Notes: generated by a model from the sequence alone, not told the origin. A stretch of DNA of 64,000 nucleotides from an uncultured Aquimarina sp. (GCA_947496555.1 CANMDH010000001.1:186001-250000), one strand, 5' to 3'. Positions 34,866-42,796 are shown, numbered from the stretch's first letter. Made by a program: numbers and translations.

Positions 34866-34926
34866 TAGAATTATGAAAGAAGAAAACTTTGTTAGTTCTT
34901 TCATTAATTAAGTTTTAACAAAAATT

Positions 34927-34955
34927 TTGTATCCACAGTACTAAAAGTATCTTTG
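34927..34955 (+). promoter_or_regulatory. Promoter upstream of the TPR-AraC regulator gene
   Basis: TTG (34927-34929), an 18-nt spacer and TATCTTTG (34948-34955), a perfect TAnnTTTG. The predicted transcript has a leader of about 110 nt before the ATG at 35070, and that leader contains the strong hairpin at 34994-35032. Confidence 0.6.
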
Positions 34956-34993
34956 TTATGTTTTATAACTTATAAAGAAGTTGTTTATAGCAG

Positions 34994-35032
34994 AAAAATA
35001 TGACCTAAAACACATTTTTAGGTCATATTTTT
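34994..35032 (+). terminator. Perfect 17-bp hairpin in the regulator leader
   Basis: AAAAATATGACCTAAAA, the loop CACAT, then its exact complement TTTTAGGTCATATTTTT. It has terminator shape with Ts on the right side, yet lies between the regulator promoter and its coding region, with no upstream gene on this strand. It may attenuate regulator expression. Confidence 0.6.
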
Positions 35033-35165
35033 ACAGGTTTAAGACATTACCATAGAAAAACAAACCAAAATGGATTGATACCGAATATTCTTTTTTTTCT
35101 GCTTACTACTGCTATGTCAATATAAGTCCTATACTCAAAACTTAAATTCCAGAGATTTAGATTCA

Positions 35166-36782
35166 TTGGTCGAATTGAATTTTCAAGAACTTTATGATAG
35201 ATTTTATGAAACGAGAAAAAAGGATTCAACAAATGCCAAACTGTTTGCGAAAGCATATTTACAAAAAGGAAAAAACCTTGATAGTGTTTTAGAGATTTCT
35301 GATGGTTTTCTTTACCTGTCCACACTTTGCAAAAGTGATTATGAAAAACGTATTCTATACGTTGATAGTGCTATAGATATAGTGAAAAATACATGGCATG
35401 TACAACAAACAGCCTTCTTACTAACTCATAAAGGTTTTATAACTCAAGAAAAAGGTAGTTATGATAAAGCTTTAGAATATTATTTAGAGGGTTTGTCTCA
35501 TGCAGAAACAAAAAATATTTCATTTTATATCCCTATTTTACAAGGTAATATTGCTTCTTTAAAAAGAAGGTTAGGCAAGTATGAAGAAGCCAAGTTTTTG
35601 TATAAAAAATGTTTGATTCATGAAAAAAGTATAGTAAATAAAGAGCCGGAGGATTCTATACGTTATCTGCTTGTTCTTTCGGATTTGATTACTACTTATA
35701 GATTAAATAAAGAAATAGACTCCTCTTCTTATTTTTATAAACAAGGTCACCGAATGTCCTTAAATAATGATATCAAAAGTCTCTATTTAATACATGAAGG
35801 AATTTTTCAGTACTATGACGAAAATTATCAAATTGCAATTAAAGCTATAAAAAGAGGTGTCGATAAGTTTTTAAAATCCAAATATCGTAGTACCTATGGA
35901 GATCATAATTTAATTAACGGGTATTTCTTTTTAGCGAAATCATATAAAGAATTATCTAATAATGAATTAGCCATTTTAAATCTTAAGAAGATAGATTCTA
36001 TAGTTCAAAAATCAAACAATCTAATCTCTGAATCCAGACCCGCATATTTAGAAATAATTAATTATTATAAATCTACAAACGACAAAAACAACCAATTATA
36101 TTATATTAATAGGTTACTTCATAATGATAGTATATTTCATAGCAGATATAGATCTGCTAGTGATAAACTAAATAAAGAGTTTGATACTCCTATTTTAATT
36201 TCACAAAAAGAAGATATTATTAATGAGCTTAAGGTCCAAAATAATCGATCCTACTATATAATAATTCTTGCATCATTAATCATTATTTTTATCACTGTTT
36301 TTCTTTTTAGTAGTTATAAGAAAAATAAACGTTACAAAAAGCATTTTGATGACCTCATGCTTTCTACAACTAATGAGGTTAAAAAAAATAACAATCAAGT
36401 AAAAGAAGAAAATGGTTCAATTAGTATTTCAAAAGATGTCGTTGAAACAATTCTAAAAGCATTGAATGAATTTGAAAAAAACCAAGAGTTTTTAGAAATA
36501 AACATTACATCTGGGATATTGGCAAAAAAAATAAATACTAATTCTAAATATTTAACTAAAACTATAAAGTATTATAGGGACAAAAACTTTACGAATTACG
36601 TAAATGATCTTAGAATAGTTTATATAATAGATCGCTTAAAAGAAGATCATAAACTTCAAAATTACACGATCAAAGCACTTGCCACGGAGGCCGGCTTTAA
36701 CTCTTCTGAAGTTTTTTCAAAATCTTTTTTTAAAAGAACTGGTATATATCCATCTTATTTTATTAAAAAGTTAAACTCCTAA
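35166..36782 (+). CDS. TPR-transmembrane-AraC-type transcriptional regulator (possibly 5'-disrupted)
   Basis: A 538-aa protein read from TTG 35166. Residues about 20-340 are helical TPR-like repeats (DKALEYYLEGLSHAE, YEEAKFLYKKCLIHE), one membrane helix follows (about 360-380, YIIILASLIIIFITVFLFSS), and the C-terminus (about 430-538) is an AraC-type DNA-binding domain (SGILAKKINTNSKYLTKTI, IKALATEAGFNSSEVFSKSF). Such proteins sense a signal outside and regulate inside. In the same frame upstream, YRIFFFFCLLLLCQYK encodes an obvious signal sequence, and ATG 35070 would start it, but codon 3 is TGA (35076-35078). Either translation starts at a poor codon or the gene is silenced. It lies 111 bp before the RiPP-like gene. 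Confidence 0.75.
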   Translation: MVELNFQELYDRFYETRKKDSTNAKLFAKAYLQKGKNLDSVLEISDGFLYLSTLCKSDYEKRILYVDSAIDIVKNTWHVQQTAFLLTHKGFITQEKGSYDKALEYYLEGLSHAETKNISFYIPILQGNIASLKRRLGKYEEAKFLYKKCLIHEKSIVNKEPEDSIRYLLVLSDLITTYRLNKEIDSSSYFYKQGHRMSLNNDIKSLYLIHEGIFQYYDENYQIAIKAIKRGVDKFLKSKYRSTYGDHNLINGYFFLAKSYKELSNNELAILNLKKIDSIVQKSNNLISESRPAYLEIINYYKSTNDKNNQLYYINRLLHNDSIFHSRYRSASDKLNKEFDTPILISQKEDIINELKVQNNRSYYIIILASLIIIFITVFLFSSYKKNKRYKKHFDDLMLSTTNEVKKNNNQVKEENGSISISKDVVETILKALNEFEKNQEFLEINITSGILAKKINTNSKYLTKTIKYYRDKNFTNYVNDLRIVYIIDRLKEDHKLQNYTIKALATEAGFNSSEVFSKSFFKRTGIYPSYFIKKLNS

Positions 36783-36815
36783 AGATTAAAATTCATCAAC
36801 ACTTCAATACTCTTG

Positions 36816-36833
36816 ATTCTAGAATTAAGACTA
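36816..36833 (+). promoter_or_regulatory. Activator site before the RiPP-like gene
   Basis: ATTCTAGAATTAAGACTA is identical over 18 bp to arm B upstream of the regulator gene. It ends 30 nt before the -7 element at 36864, about positions -61 to -44 relative to the expected start. There is no TTG -33 element at the usual distance, so the promoter would depend on an activator bound here. Confidence 0.65.
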
Positions 36834-36863
36834 GCTTTTATATGATATTATTGAGTGTCAACG

Positions 36864-36871
36864 TACATTTG
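36864..36871 (+). promoter_or_regulatory. -7 element of the RiPP-like gene
   Basis: TACATTTG, an exact TAnnTTTG match, ends 22 nt before the ATG at 36894. The -33 position lacks TTG, as expected for an activator-dependent promoter. Confidence 0.6.
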
Positions 36872-36893
36872 TCTCAAACTAAAAAAATAAGAA

Positions 36894-37061
36894 ATGAAAA
36901 TTTATCTAAGAAAATTACATTTAACTAAAATTGCAATTTCGAAACTTAATAGAAACAGTATGGTAATAATTAAGGGTGGGTCAGAATTTCCATGTGATGA
37001 CAGACCAAAACCTACTTCACCTCAGGATAAACAATGTCCACAAAGCGTCAATGATTGTTAA
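36894..37061 (+). CDS. Double-glycine-leader RiPP precursor, class I lanthipeptide-like
   Basis: A 55-codon gene. The leader (residues 1-29) has the pattern of Bacteroidota lanthipeptide-type leaders: a basic start with alternating Leu (MKIYLRKLHLTK), then IAISKLN, then VIIKGG with the double glycine at 28-29. The predicted core (30-55) begins SEFPCDDRPKPTS and ends CPQSVNDC: three Cys (34, 48, 55), one Thr (41) and three Ser (30, 42, 51). These could form thioether rings or disulfides. It has its own -7 element and an activator site shared with the upstream TPR-AraC regulator gene. No LanB/LanC or other maturase is adjacent; a C39-type exporter lies at 6.9-10.8 kb. It may be modified in trans or act unmodified. 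Confidence 0.7.
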   Translation: MKIYLRKLHLTKIAISKLNRNSMVIIKGGSEFPCDDRPKPTSPQDKQCPQSVNDC

Positions 37062-37366
37062 TAATCAATATCACCTTAAATTAATAATTAAGAGTATCTG
37101 AATGACGTAAAGACTTTTAAGACAAGTAAATATTTATCTAATATTTTTTTATACATAATTTCGTTTCGGGTGTTCCACAATTTAAGAATTAAAAGTACAT
37201 TTAAGAGCTTAAAACATAGTAAACAATCACTAACTTAGCATTACTTGTTGATGTATCTAAAGTTTGTTTCAATATTTACATTATTTTCAAAATGAAAATT
37301 GTTAGTTGTTTTTTGTGATTTAGTAATGATTTAAATTATAGTGAGTCAAACAAATATTTATTTTAA
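37062..37366. other. Intergenic stretch before the EreA-like gene
   Basis: 305 bp, strongly AT-rich, with no ORF of note. ATTTAAGAATTAAAAGTA (37180-37197) matches the regulator site at 14 of 18 positions, and TAACTTAG (37231-37238), one mismatch from the -7 consensus, follows 33 nt later. Both could be chance in such AT-rich DNA. No terminator was seen after the peptide gene. Confidence 0.4.
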
Positions 37367-39175
37367 ATGAGTGTTAATAATTTAATAAAAATCTCTTTTC
37401 TAAAAATTAAATTCTATAGTACTTTTTTGTTATTCCTGATAATGGTTTTCGTTTTGCATGAAACTTCTGGCCAAAAAAAAACATCGGTTTTTGAAGAAAA
37501 CAAAACAAAAACCTTAATAGGTAATGAGATTCATACTTATGATATTCCTCTTAATAAAGATGATTTTTTACAATTACATTTAAAATCAAAAAATGTAAAT
37601 ATTCAAATTGTAGTATTATCACCAAAAAAAGATACTGTAAAAGGCTTTAATGGTACCAATAGAAAAAATGGTTTTGAAATCGTTGAACTTCCTATTAAGA
37701 AAAACGATATATATACCGTTAAAATTTCTCCTCTTATTTCAAAATGGTTAAACGATTCTGTTCGACAAAATTTTATAAATAATATAAATGGAAGCTATAC
37801 CATAGAGAAATTTAACATCCTATCCAAAAATGAGCATAATCAGCTAATTGATTATAGAAATGCGCAAAAAGACAGTGTGATTTCTTGGATACAGGATACA
37901 TCAATAGCCTTAAAAAGTGTAAAAGCTGAAATGGGACTTAAAGACCTTTCTCATTTAAAACCTATCTTAAAGGATGTACAAGTTTTAGGGCTTGGAGAAA
38001 CCAGTCATGGTACCAAAGAAATCTTCCAGATGAAACATCGTATACTGGAGTTTCTGGTCAAAGAAATGGGGTATACTATCTTTGGTATAGAAGCCAGTTA
38101 TGTAGGATGTAAGCCAATTAATGACTATGTGCTTTATGGTAAAGGAACCAGTAGAGATGTATTAACTGGGCAAGGGTTTTGGGTGTGGAATACCGAAGAA
38201 GTAATCGATATGATCGAATGGATGAGAGATTACAATAAAACGGTTACTGACGATAAAAAAGTGCAATTTATTGGGTTTGATACACAAATGACTACTCTAG
38301 ACTCAGCCTATAAAAATGTTAGTTCTTTTGTAAATAATATTGAAGAAGAAATGCGTCCAAAGGTAGGTTTGGATACTATTATCGATCAATTAAAAGATCG
38401 ATCAAAAAGAAGAGAAATTTTAAAGGATGGATATACGACACGAGCCAAACTTTATCAACTACTCTCTTATTTAGTATTGCACGAATCTAGATTAGTTCAT
38501 ACCTCTTCTAGGTCCACATATGAATCAATCCTTTCTGATTTACGAAAGATCATCCAGGGAATAGAATCTGGAGACCGAAAATTAGAGAATGATCTACAAT
38601 ACAATATTCGAGATGAATATATGGCACAAACTATTTTGGAAATATTGCAAAAACAAAAACAGGGAAGTAAAATTGTTATTTGGGCACATAATGACCATAT
38701 TAGTAAAAATATAGATTCCAACGTTAATGGTTCTAGAAAACCTCTTGGAAGCGTTTTAAAGAGATATATTGGTGAAAAATATTATGCTATAGGGTTTTCT
38801 ACTTTTGAAGGAAGTTTTCAAGCCAGAAATTACAATATAAAAGAGGATAAGTATGGCAAAGTAGCTTCTTTTAAAATATCACCATCTGAAGAAGGAAGTC
38901 TGGATTGGTATTTTGAAAAATCAAAAAAAGACATATTTTTCATTAATTTTAATGATAAGCCACACCCAAATGCGATAAATAATTTTTTGAATAATAAACA
39001 CAAGGCAAATAATGCATCGGCAATTTGGGTTTTGGATTACTCCTATTCCCCTACAAGAGATATTGAACCTGGAAATTTTTTTGACGGCATGATCTTTATC
39101 AAAGAAACCTCTAGTGCAGTTCTTACTCCTGCTGGTAAAAAAGAAATAGAAAAACGATTGGCTAAAGGCAGGTAA
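37367..39175 (+). CDS. Erythromycin esterase-family (EreA-like) secreted protein
   Basis: Exported protein of 602 aa. After a signal helix (about 18-36, STFLLFLIMVFVLHETSGQ) comes a beta-type N-terminal region (about 40-165), then the erythromycin-esterase domain (about 190-590). Visible family motifs are GLGETSHGTKEIFQMKHRIL, carrying the metal/catalytic Glu and His, IFGIEASY, FIGFDTQM and WAHNDHIS. True Ere enzymes open macrolide rings, but the family is broad and many members have other substrates, so resistance is not implied. It follows the RiPP-like gene by 305 bp on the same strand. A link to that system is only suggested by position. Confidence 0.85.
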   Translation: MSVNNLIKISFLKIKFYSTFLLFLIMVFVLHETSGQKKTSVFEENKTKTLIGNEIHTYDIPLNKDDFLQLHLKSKNVNIQIVVLSPKKDTVKGFNGTNRKNGFEIVELPIKKNDIYTVKISPLISKWLNDSVRQNFINNINGSYTIEKFNILSKNEHNQLIDYRNAQKDSVISWIQDTSIALKSVKAEMGLKDLSHLKPILKDVQVLGLGETSHGTKEIFQMKHRILEFLVKEMGYTIFGIEASYVGCKPINDYVLYGKGTSRDVLTGQGFWVWNTEEVIDMIEWMRDYNKTVTDDKKVQFIGFDTQMTTLDSAYKNVSSFVNNIEEEMRPKVGLDTIIDQLKDRSKRREILKDGYTTRAKLYQLLSYLVLHESRLVHTSSRSTYESILSDLRKIIQGIESGDRKLENDLQYNIRDEYMAQTILEILQKQKQGSKIVIWAHNDHISKNIDSNVNGSRKPLGSVLKRYIGEKYYAIGFSTFEGSFQARNYNIKEDKYGKVASFKISPSEEGSLDWYFEKSKKDIFFINFNDKPHPNAINNFLNNKHKANNASAIWVLDYSYSPTRDIEPGNFFDGMIFIKETSSAVLTPAGKKEIEKRLAKGR

Positions 39176-39269
39176 GTTCGTTATTGCATTTCAAACTTTT
39201 AAAAAAACAAATTTCAAAGAGTAAGTATTAATTATTTATTCGCTAAATATATCCGCAAATTATAAGATC

Positions 39270-39302
39270 AAAGCCCTTATCACGAGATAAAGGCTTTTTT
39301 TA
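39270..39302 (+). terminator. Terminator after the EreA-like gene
   Basis: AAAGCCCTTATC and GATAAAGGCTTT pair with one mismatch around the loop ACGA and run into a T tract. It lies 95 bp after the stop codon. Confidence 0.75.
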
Positions 39303-39404
39303 TAATCCCAAATAGTATCCTCAAAAACATTTTTCAAAAAAAATCATTCTTTTTTCTCCCAGTTTCAAAAAATGAAACTCACACGCTATATACTTGCACC
39401 GTCA

Positions 39405-39600
39405 AAGACAGGTGTGAGGTGTGAGGAATGAGGAATGAGGAATGAGGTAGTAGGTTTGAGGAATCCTTTATTGATCTTGAGTAATACATAATCAATCATG
39501 AGGAACCTAAAAGTGAGTCCGAGGAGTGTATGATAAAGGGTGAGGAATCCGAAAACAGTAATGAGGAACACACAAATAATGGTGAGGAATACATAAATAA
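39405..39600. repeat. Drifted GAGGAAT-type tandem repeat tract
   Basis: The core GAGGAAT/GAGGAA occurs many times: three perfect tandem copies near 39421-39446, then spaced copies (for example TTTGAGGAATCC, ATGAGGAACC, GTGAGGAATCCG, GTGAGGAATACA) to about 39590. Spacing is irregular and there are no unique spacers of constant size, so it is not CRISPR. It fills most of the 456-bp gap before the 216-aa gene. Confidence 0.7.
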
Positions 39601-39631
39601 AAACAAATAGTAATAAATAAAGTAAGCATAA

Positions 39632-40282
39632 ATGAAAAACTTAAGAAGATCTGAAGTTGCAGTACTAGAACAGTACCAAATAGCTATTCAAAATGTTAAA
39701 AATCAACCCATAATTTCGCAGGAAATGGCAGAATTAGGGTACGATGCATCTAAAATAAAACAAGGCCAAATGCTGTTGGAAGAAACTCGTGAGGCATACG
39801 ACTTTAATAAACAAGAAAATAACGAGACCGTTCAGGCATCAGCGATCTTTAAAAGAGAAAAAGAAGAATTAGAGGTACTCTATAAAAAACATCGTAAAAA
39901 AGCAAAAGTAGTGCTTCGCAAAACTCCAGAAGTTTTGAAAAAGCTTGGTATCAATGGTAGTATTCCTGCGGCTTATATCAATAAGATTGAAACCATTCGT
40001 ACCTTTTATAAAGATATGGATGCAGATATACTTCAAAAACTAGCAGTATTAAAAATTGATCAAGAGGATATCACAGCGGGAAATCTTCAATTGCAAAAAG
40101 TAGAAACAGCAAGAGCCGAATATTTAAAAGAAGTAGGTGAATCCCAAGATGCAACCAAACAAAAGGACACCGCTTTTGCCAAAATGGACGATTGGATGCG
40201 TGATTTTTATGCTGTAGCCGATATCGCCTTAGAGGATCAACCTCAATTAATGGAAGCCTTAGGCAGGAAGAGAAAGAGTTAA
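39632..40282 (+). CDS. Conserved hypothetical coiled-coil protein
   Basis: A 216-aa soluble helical protein rich in Lys, Glu and Gln, without signal peptide. Long amphipathic helices (about 15-90 and 125-190) suggest a coiled coil or helical bundle; a central segment reads KVVLRKTPEVLKKLGI. Repeated QGQMLLEETREAYDFNK-like and LQLQKVETARAEYLKE segments suggest an internal duplication of about 110 residues. I do not recognise a named family. It is preceded by the GAGGAAT repeat tract and followed by a REP-like element, so it stands alone. Confidence 0.65.
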   Translation: MKNLRRSEVAVLEQYQIAIQNVKNQPIISQEMAELGYDASKIKQGQMLLEETREAYDFNKQENNETVQASAIFKREKEELEVLYKKHRKKAKVVLRKTPEVLKKLGINGSIPAAYINKIETIRTFYKDMDADILQKLAVLKIDQEDITAGNLQLQKVETARAEYLKEVGESQDATKQKDTAFAKMDDWMRDFYAVADIALEDQPQLMEALGRKRKS

Positions 40283-40300
40283 TAGTATGAAGGTAAAAAG

Positions 40301-40419
40301 CGTCGATTCGAGTGTTTTGTCGTAGTAAAATGAAGACAAAATATATCGAGAATAACTTTTTGAATAAAACCCTCTGTTTTCGATACATTTTTGCTAATGC
40401 AAAAACACTCAAACTGACG
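40301..40419. repeat. REP-like inverted element
   Basis: Left CGTCGATTCGAGTGTTTT (40301-40318) and right AAAAACACTCAAACTGACG (40401-40419) are imperfect inverted repeats, with inner matches ATATCGAGAA and TTTTCGATACA. The outer sequence resembles REP-type intergenic palindromes seen repeatedly in flavobacteria. It lies just after the 216-aa gene. Confidence 0.6.
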
Positions 40420-40481
40420 GGTTTTTATCAATATTTTTTTAAATAACTAAAACTGGTTAGATTTTACCTTTTGACTATAAA

Positions 40482-40515
40482 AGCCGGAATCCTTATATAG
40501 GATTTCGGTTTTTTA
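40482..40515 (+). terminator. Terminator after the REP-like element
   Basis: AGCCGGAATCCT and AGGATTTCGGTT pair with wobbles around TATAT, followed by a T-run. It would stop read-through from the 216-aa gene into the CDGSH gene. Confidence 0.65.
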
Positions 40516-40609
40516 ATTATGGCCTAAATATTATTATATTCTTATCACATTAATTAGAATCATTCTTAACCTAAGATTTAATAAATTTAAAGAAAGAAAA
40601 ATCAAATCT

Positions 40610-40849
40610 ATGAGTACCAATATACGTGGTGGTGATGCACCTATCCCCTGCCAATTAGAAGCAAATAAAAACTATGCCTGGTGCAGCTGCGGCTATAGCT
40701 CTGATCAGCCTTTTTGTAATGGCAACCACAAAAAAGAAGGAGGAACAAATCCAGTAATCTTTACAGTTGCAGAAGCCAGAGAAGCTTATCTATGTACTTG
40801 CAAACAAACGGGCAACCCTCCCTATTGTGATGGGTCTCATAAAAAATAA
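40610..40849 (+). CDS. CDGSH iron-sulfur protein with two domains
   Basis: A 79-aa protein made of two CDGSH-type (mitoNEET-like) 2Fe-2S domains in tandem. The first reads CSCGYSSDQPFCNGNHKK and the second CTCKQTGNPPYCDGSHKK. Both keep the 3Cys-1His ligand set (CxC, C, H); the first has NGNH instead of DGSH. The size matches bacterial dual-CDGSH proteins, which act in redox or Fe-S transfer. No membrane anchor is present, so it is cytoplasmic. It is a single gene with its own upstream terminator. Confidence 0.92.
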   Translation: MSTNIRGGDAPIPCQLEANKNYAWCSCGYSSDQPFCNGNHKKEGGTNPVIFTVAEAREAYLCTCKQTGNPPYCDGSHKK

Positions 40850-40902
40850 TTAAAAAACGCTGTTTAGGAATCTCTAACAAAGCTTTTTAATTATAATGAG
40901 AT

Positions 40903-41319
40903 TTATTCATTTGAAGTGTCTTCACTTTGTATCCAGGTAAATATAATTGTTACCGCTCTGGAAACTACAAAGACAACAAAACCAAAGATCGTTGGTAATG
41001 CAGATACTTTTAACCCTCCTGCTAGCATGGCTGTCGAGATTTCGTCTAGCAGTTCGATTTTATCAAATGCTACAACAAGACCTATCAATTGACCAAGTAC
41101 TCCCCAAACCAGTGTTAAAAGCCCTACAGAATTGATAAGTTTTATATATTTTTCTGAAGAAAATCCTTCTTTTCTAAGTATTAAAATATTTTTTATCGTA
41201 AGAAACAGTATTAGCAAAAGCATTAATAATATTGGGAACATAAAAAACATTCCTCCTTCTTGTAATCGATTAAAAAATTGAATTGCTATCATCATAATTT
41301 GAAGTATTAAATTAAACAT
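40903..41319 (-). CDS. MotA/TolQ/ExbB-like proton channel family membrane protein
   Basis: A 138-aa protein with three membrane helices (about 22-42, 62-84, 100-125). The family pattern of the last two helices is visible: LLTLVWGVLGQLIGLVVAFD, then ISTAMLAGGLKVSALPTIFG. This is the core of the MotA/TolQ/ExbB proton channel domain in a compact form without the large cytoplasmic loop. No ExbD/TolR partner is adjacent, so the energised system is unknown. It begins 17 bp after the PAF-acetylhydrolase-like gene upstream on the same strand, so the two probably share an mRNA. Confidence 0.8.
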   Translation of the reverse strand: MFNLILQIMMIAIQFFNRLQEGGMFFMFPILLMLLLILFLTIKNILILRKEGFSSEKYIKLINSVGLLTLVWGVLGQLIGLVVAFDKIELLDEISTAMLAGGLKVSALPTIFGFVVFVVSRAVTIIFTWIQSEDTSNE

Positions 41320-41335
41320 ATTATTTTTTGTGAGA

Positions 41336-42796
41336 CTATTTTTTTATAGATTTCTTTTTGAATTGAATCGACACTTCCGGATAGTTTTCATTAGAAAAAA
41401 CAGCCTCCATATCCACCTTTTGGCCTTTTAGATATTTTTTAAAGAATTTTAGTATAAGATCGTTAGTGATCGTACTCATTCTTTCTGGATCGATTGATCC
41501 GGTTTCGGTAAGTGAGTGAATCTTGGTCCAATATGAAAGATCTCCAAAATTAGCATGACCTGTAGAATGTATAGTGGCCAAATAATAGTCATTCTGGGCT
41601 ATCTGATCATACACATAAAAATTTGGCGTGAAAAATTCATTATAATTCCGATCTGCATGCATGACCATAAGGGGTTTTTGAAGTGTTGTATCTATTACTC
41701 TTCCCCATTGAGCTCCATCCATGTTTATTACAGCTTTTACTCTATCATCAACCGACGTATTTTGAACTACGGCAGCTCCTCCCCAAGAATGCCCTAACGA
41801 TCCTATTTGATTTACATTCAACTTTTGATATAAAAAGCTTTTTGGTTGGTTGTTTAAAAGGATCAATTGATCGATTATAAACGAAATATCATCAGACCAT
41901 CTATCAAAGCTTTCGAAATAAGGCAAATACTTTATTAATTCTTTGGCAGCTTTGTTTCTATCTTCAGAATCTTTGGCATGTAAAGCAGTATCCATTTTTT
42001 TATTCACTAAACCAAAGTCCAACCCATTATTCATGGAATTGATATTTTCCCGGTTCCAATGTATTTTTTCTCCATTGTATTCGGTCAAAAATGATTCGTA
42101 GATATGATCTATCCCAACAACCAGGTACCCATTGCTTACGATTTCCTCAACAATAGCAGTATACATTTTACTATTCCACAATAATCCGTGAGATAATATA
42201 ATTACTGGTAATAGTTGATCTTTGGTAATTGGAAGTAATTTTTGTGTATGGGTCTTAGTTATATCAAAATGAGATGCAATTAACGAAGGTATACTCTTGC
42301 TTTCTAAAAAGGCTTCAGCATAACCATCATCCATATATCTTTCTGGGTTCGTGATTTTTTGATCTGAAGGATACCAAATATGTATGGTTAACTTTCTTTT
42401 ATCTCCTTCTTCTTTGGTGAGTATTTCTGGTCGTGATGTATCTTCGAGATATAAGGGCTGTGATCCTACCGAATAAGGACCAGATGGTTCGGGAAACTCT
42501 ATAACCGGCATAATTGAGCCCAATGCTACACTTATTGCACAAAAAAGTATTCCAATGACTGAAAGAGTTATCTTTGCCCATTTTTTAATTGCAGATTTAT
42601 AATAAAGTAACATTCCTGCCAGGACCGCAACATATCCCAAATGCAATTGCCATCTTCCTTGCTCAATCAATAAATGAAGAATCAGAAATACAACACACCC
42701 ATAAAAAGTCCATTTTTTGATTAATGAATATTTAGTACATAAACTTATAAAAAGTGTTGTTAGTGATATCAGAAAAATAAATTCGAAGATTCTCAT
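41336..42796 (-). CDS. Alpha/beta hydrolase, platelet-activating-factor acetylhydrolase-like
   Basis: A 486-aa membrane-attached hydrolase; start chosen at ATG 42796 (MRIFEFIFLISL), because the longer frame from TTG 42877 adds a basic stretch before the first helix. Four or five hydrophobic helices (about 1-105) precede the catalytic domain. The nucleophile Ser lies in GHSWGGAAV, an Asp in INMDGAQWG and the His in STGHANFGD, in PAF-AH order. It probably cleaves short acyl chains from lipids at the membrane. The 3' neighbour is the MotA/ExbB-like gene. Confidence 0.85.
   Translation of the reverse strand: MRIFEFIFLISLTTLFISLCTKYSLIKKWTFYGCVVFLILHLLIEQGRWQLHLGYVAVLAGMLLYYKSAIKKWAKITLSVIGILFCAISVALGSIMPVIEFPEPSGPYSVGSQPLYLEDTSRPEILTKEEGDKRKLTIHIWYPSDQKITNPERYMDDGYAEAFLESKSIPSLIASHFDITKTHTQKLLPITKDQLLPVIILSHGLLWNSKMYTAIVEEIVSNGYLVVGIDHIYESFLTEYNGEKIHWNRENINSMNNGLDFGLVNKKMDTALHAKDSEDRNKAAKELIKYLPYFESFDRWSDDISFIIDQLILLNNQPKSFLYQKLNVNQIGSLGHSWGGAAVVQNTSVDDRVKAVINMDGAQWGRVIDTTLQKPLMVMHADRNYNEFFTPNFYVYDQIAQNDYYLATIHSTGHANFGDLSYWTKIHSLTETGSIDPERMSTITNDLILKFFKKYLKGQKVDMEAVFSNENYPEVSIQFKKKSIKK

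Noticed and set aside
37367-39175. Macrolide resistance gene call for the EreA-like protein
   Set aside because: The family is broad; the extra N-terminal domain and its general occurrence in flavobacteria do not support a resistance claim.
39405-39600. GAGGAAT repeats as a CRISPR array
   Set aside because: Repeat units are only about 7 bp, spacing is irregular, there are no unique spacers and no cas genes.
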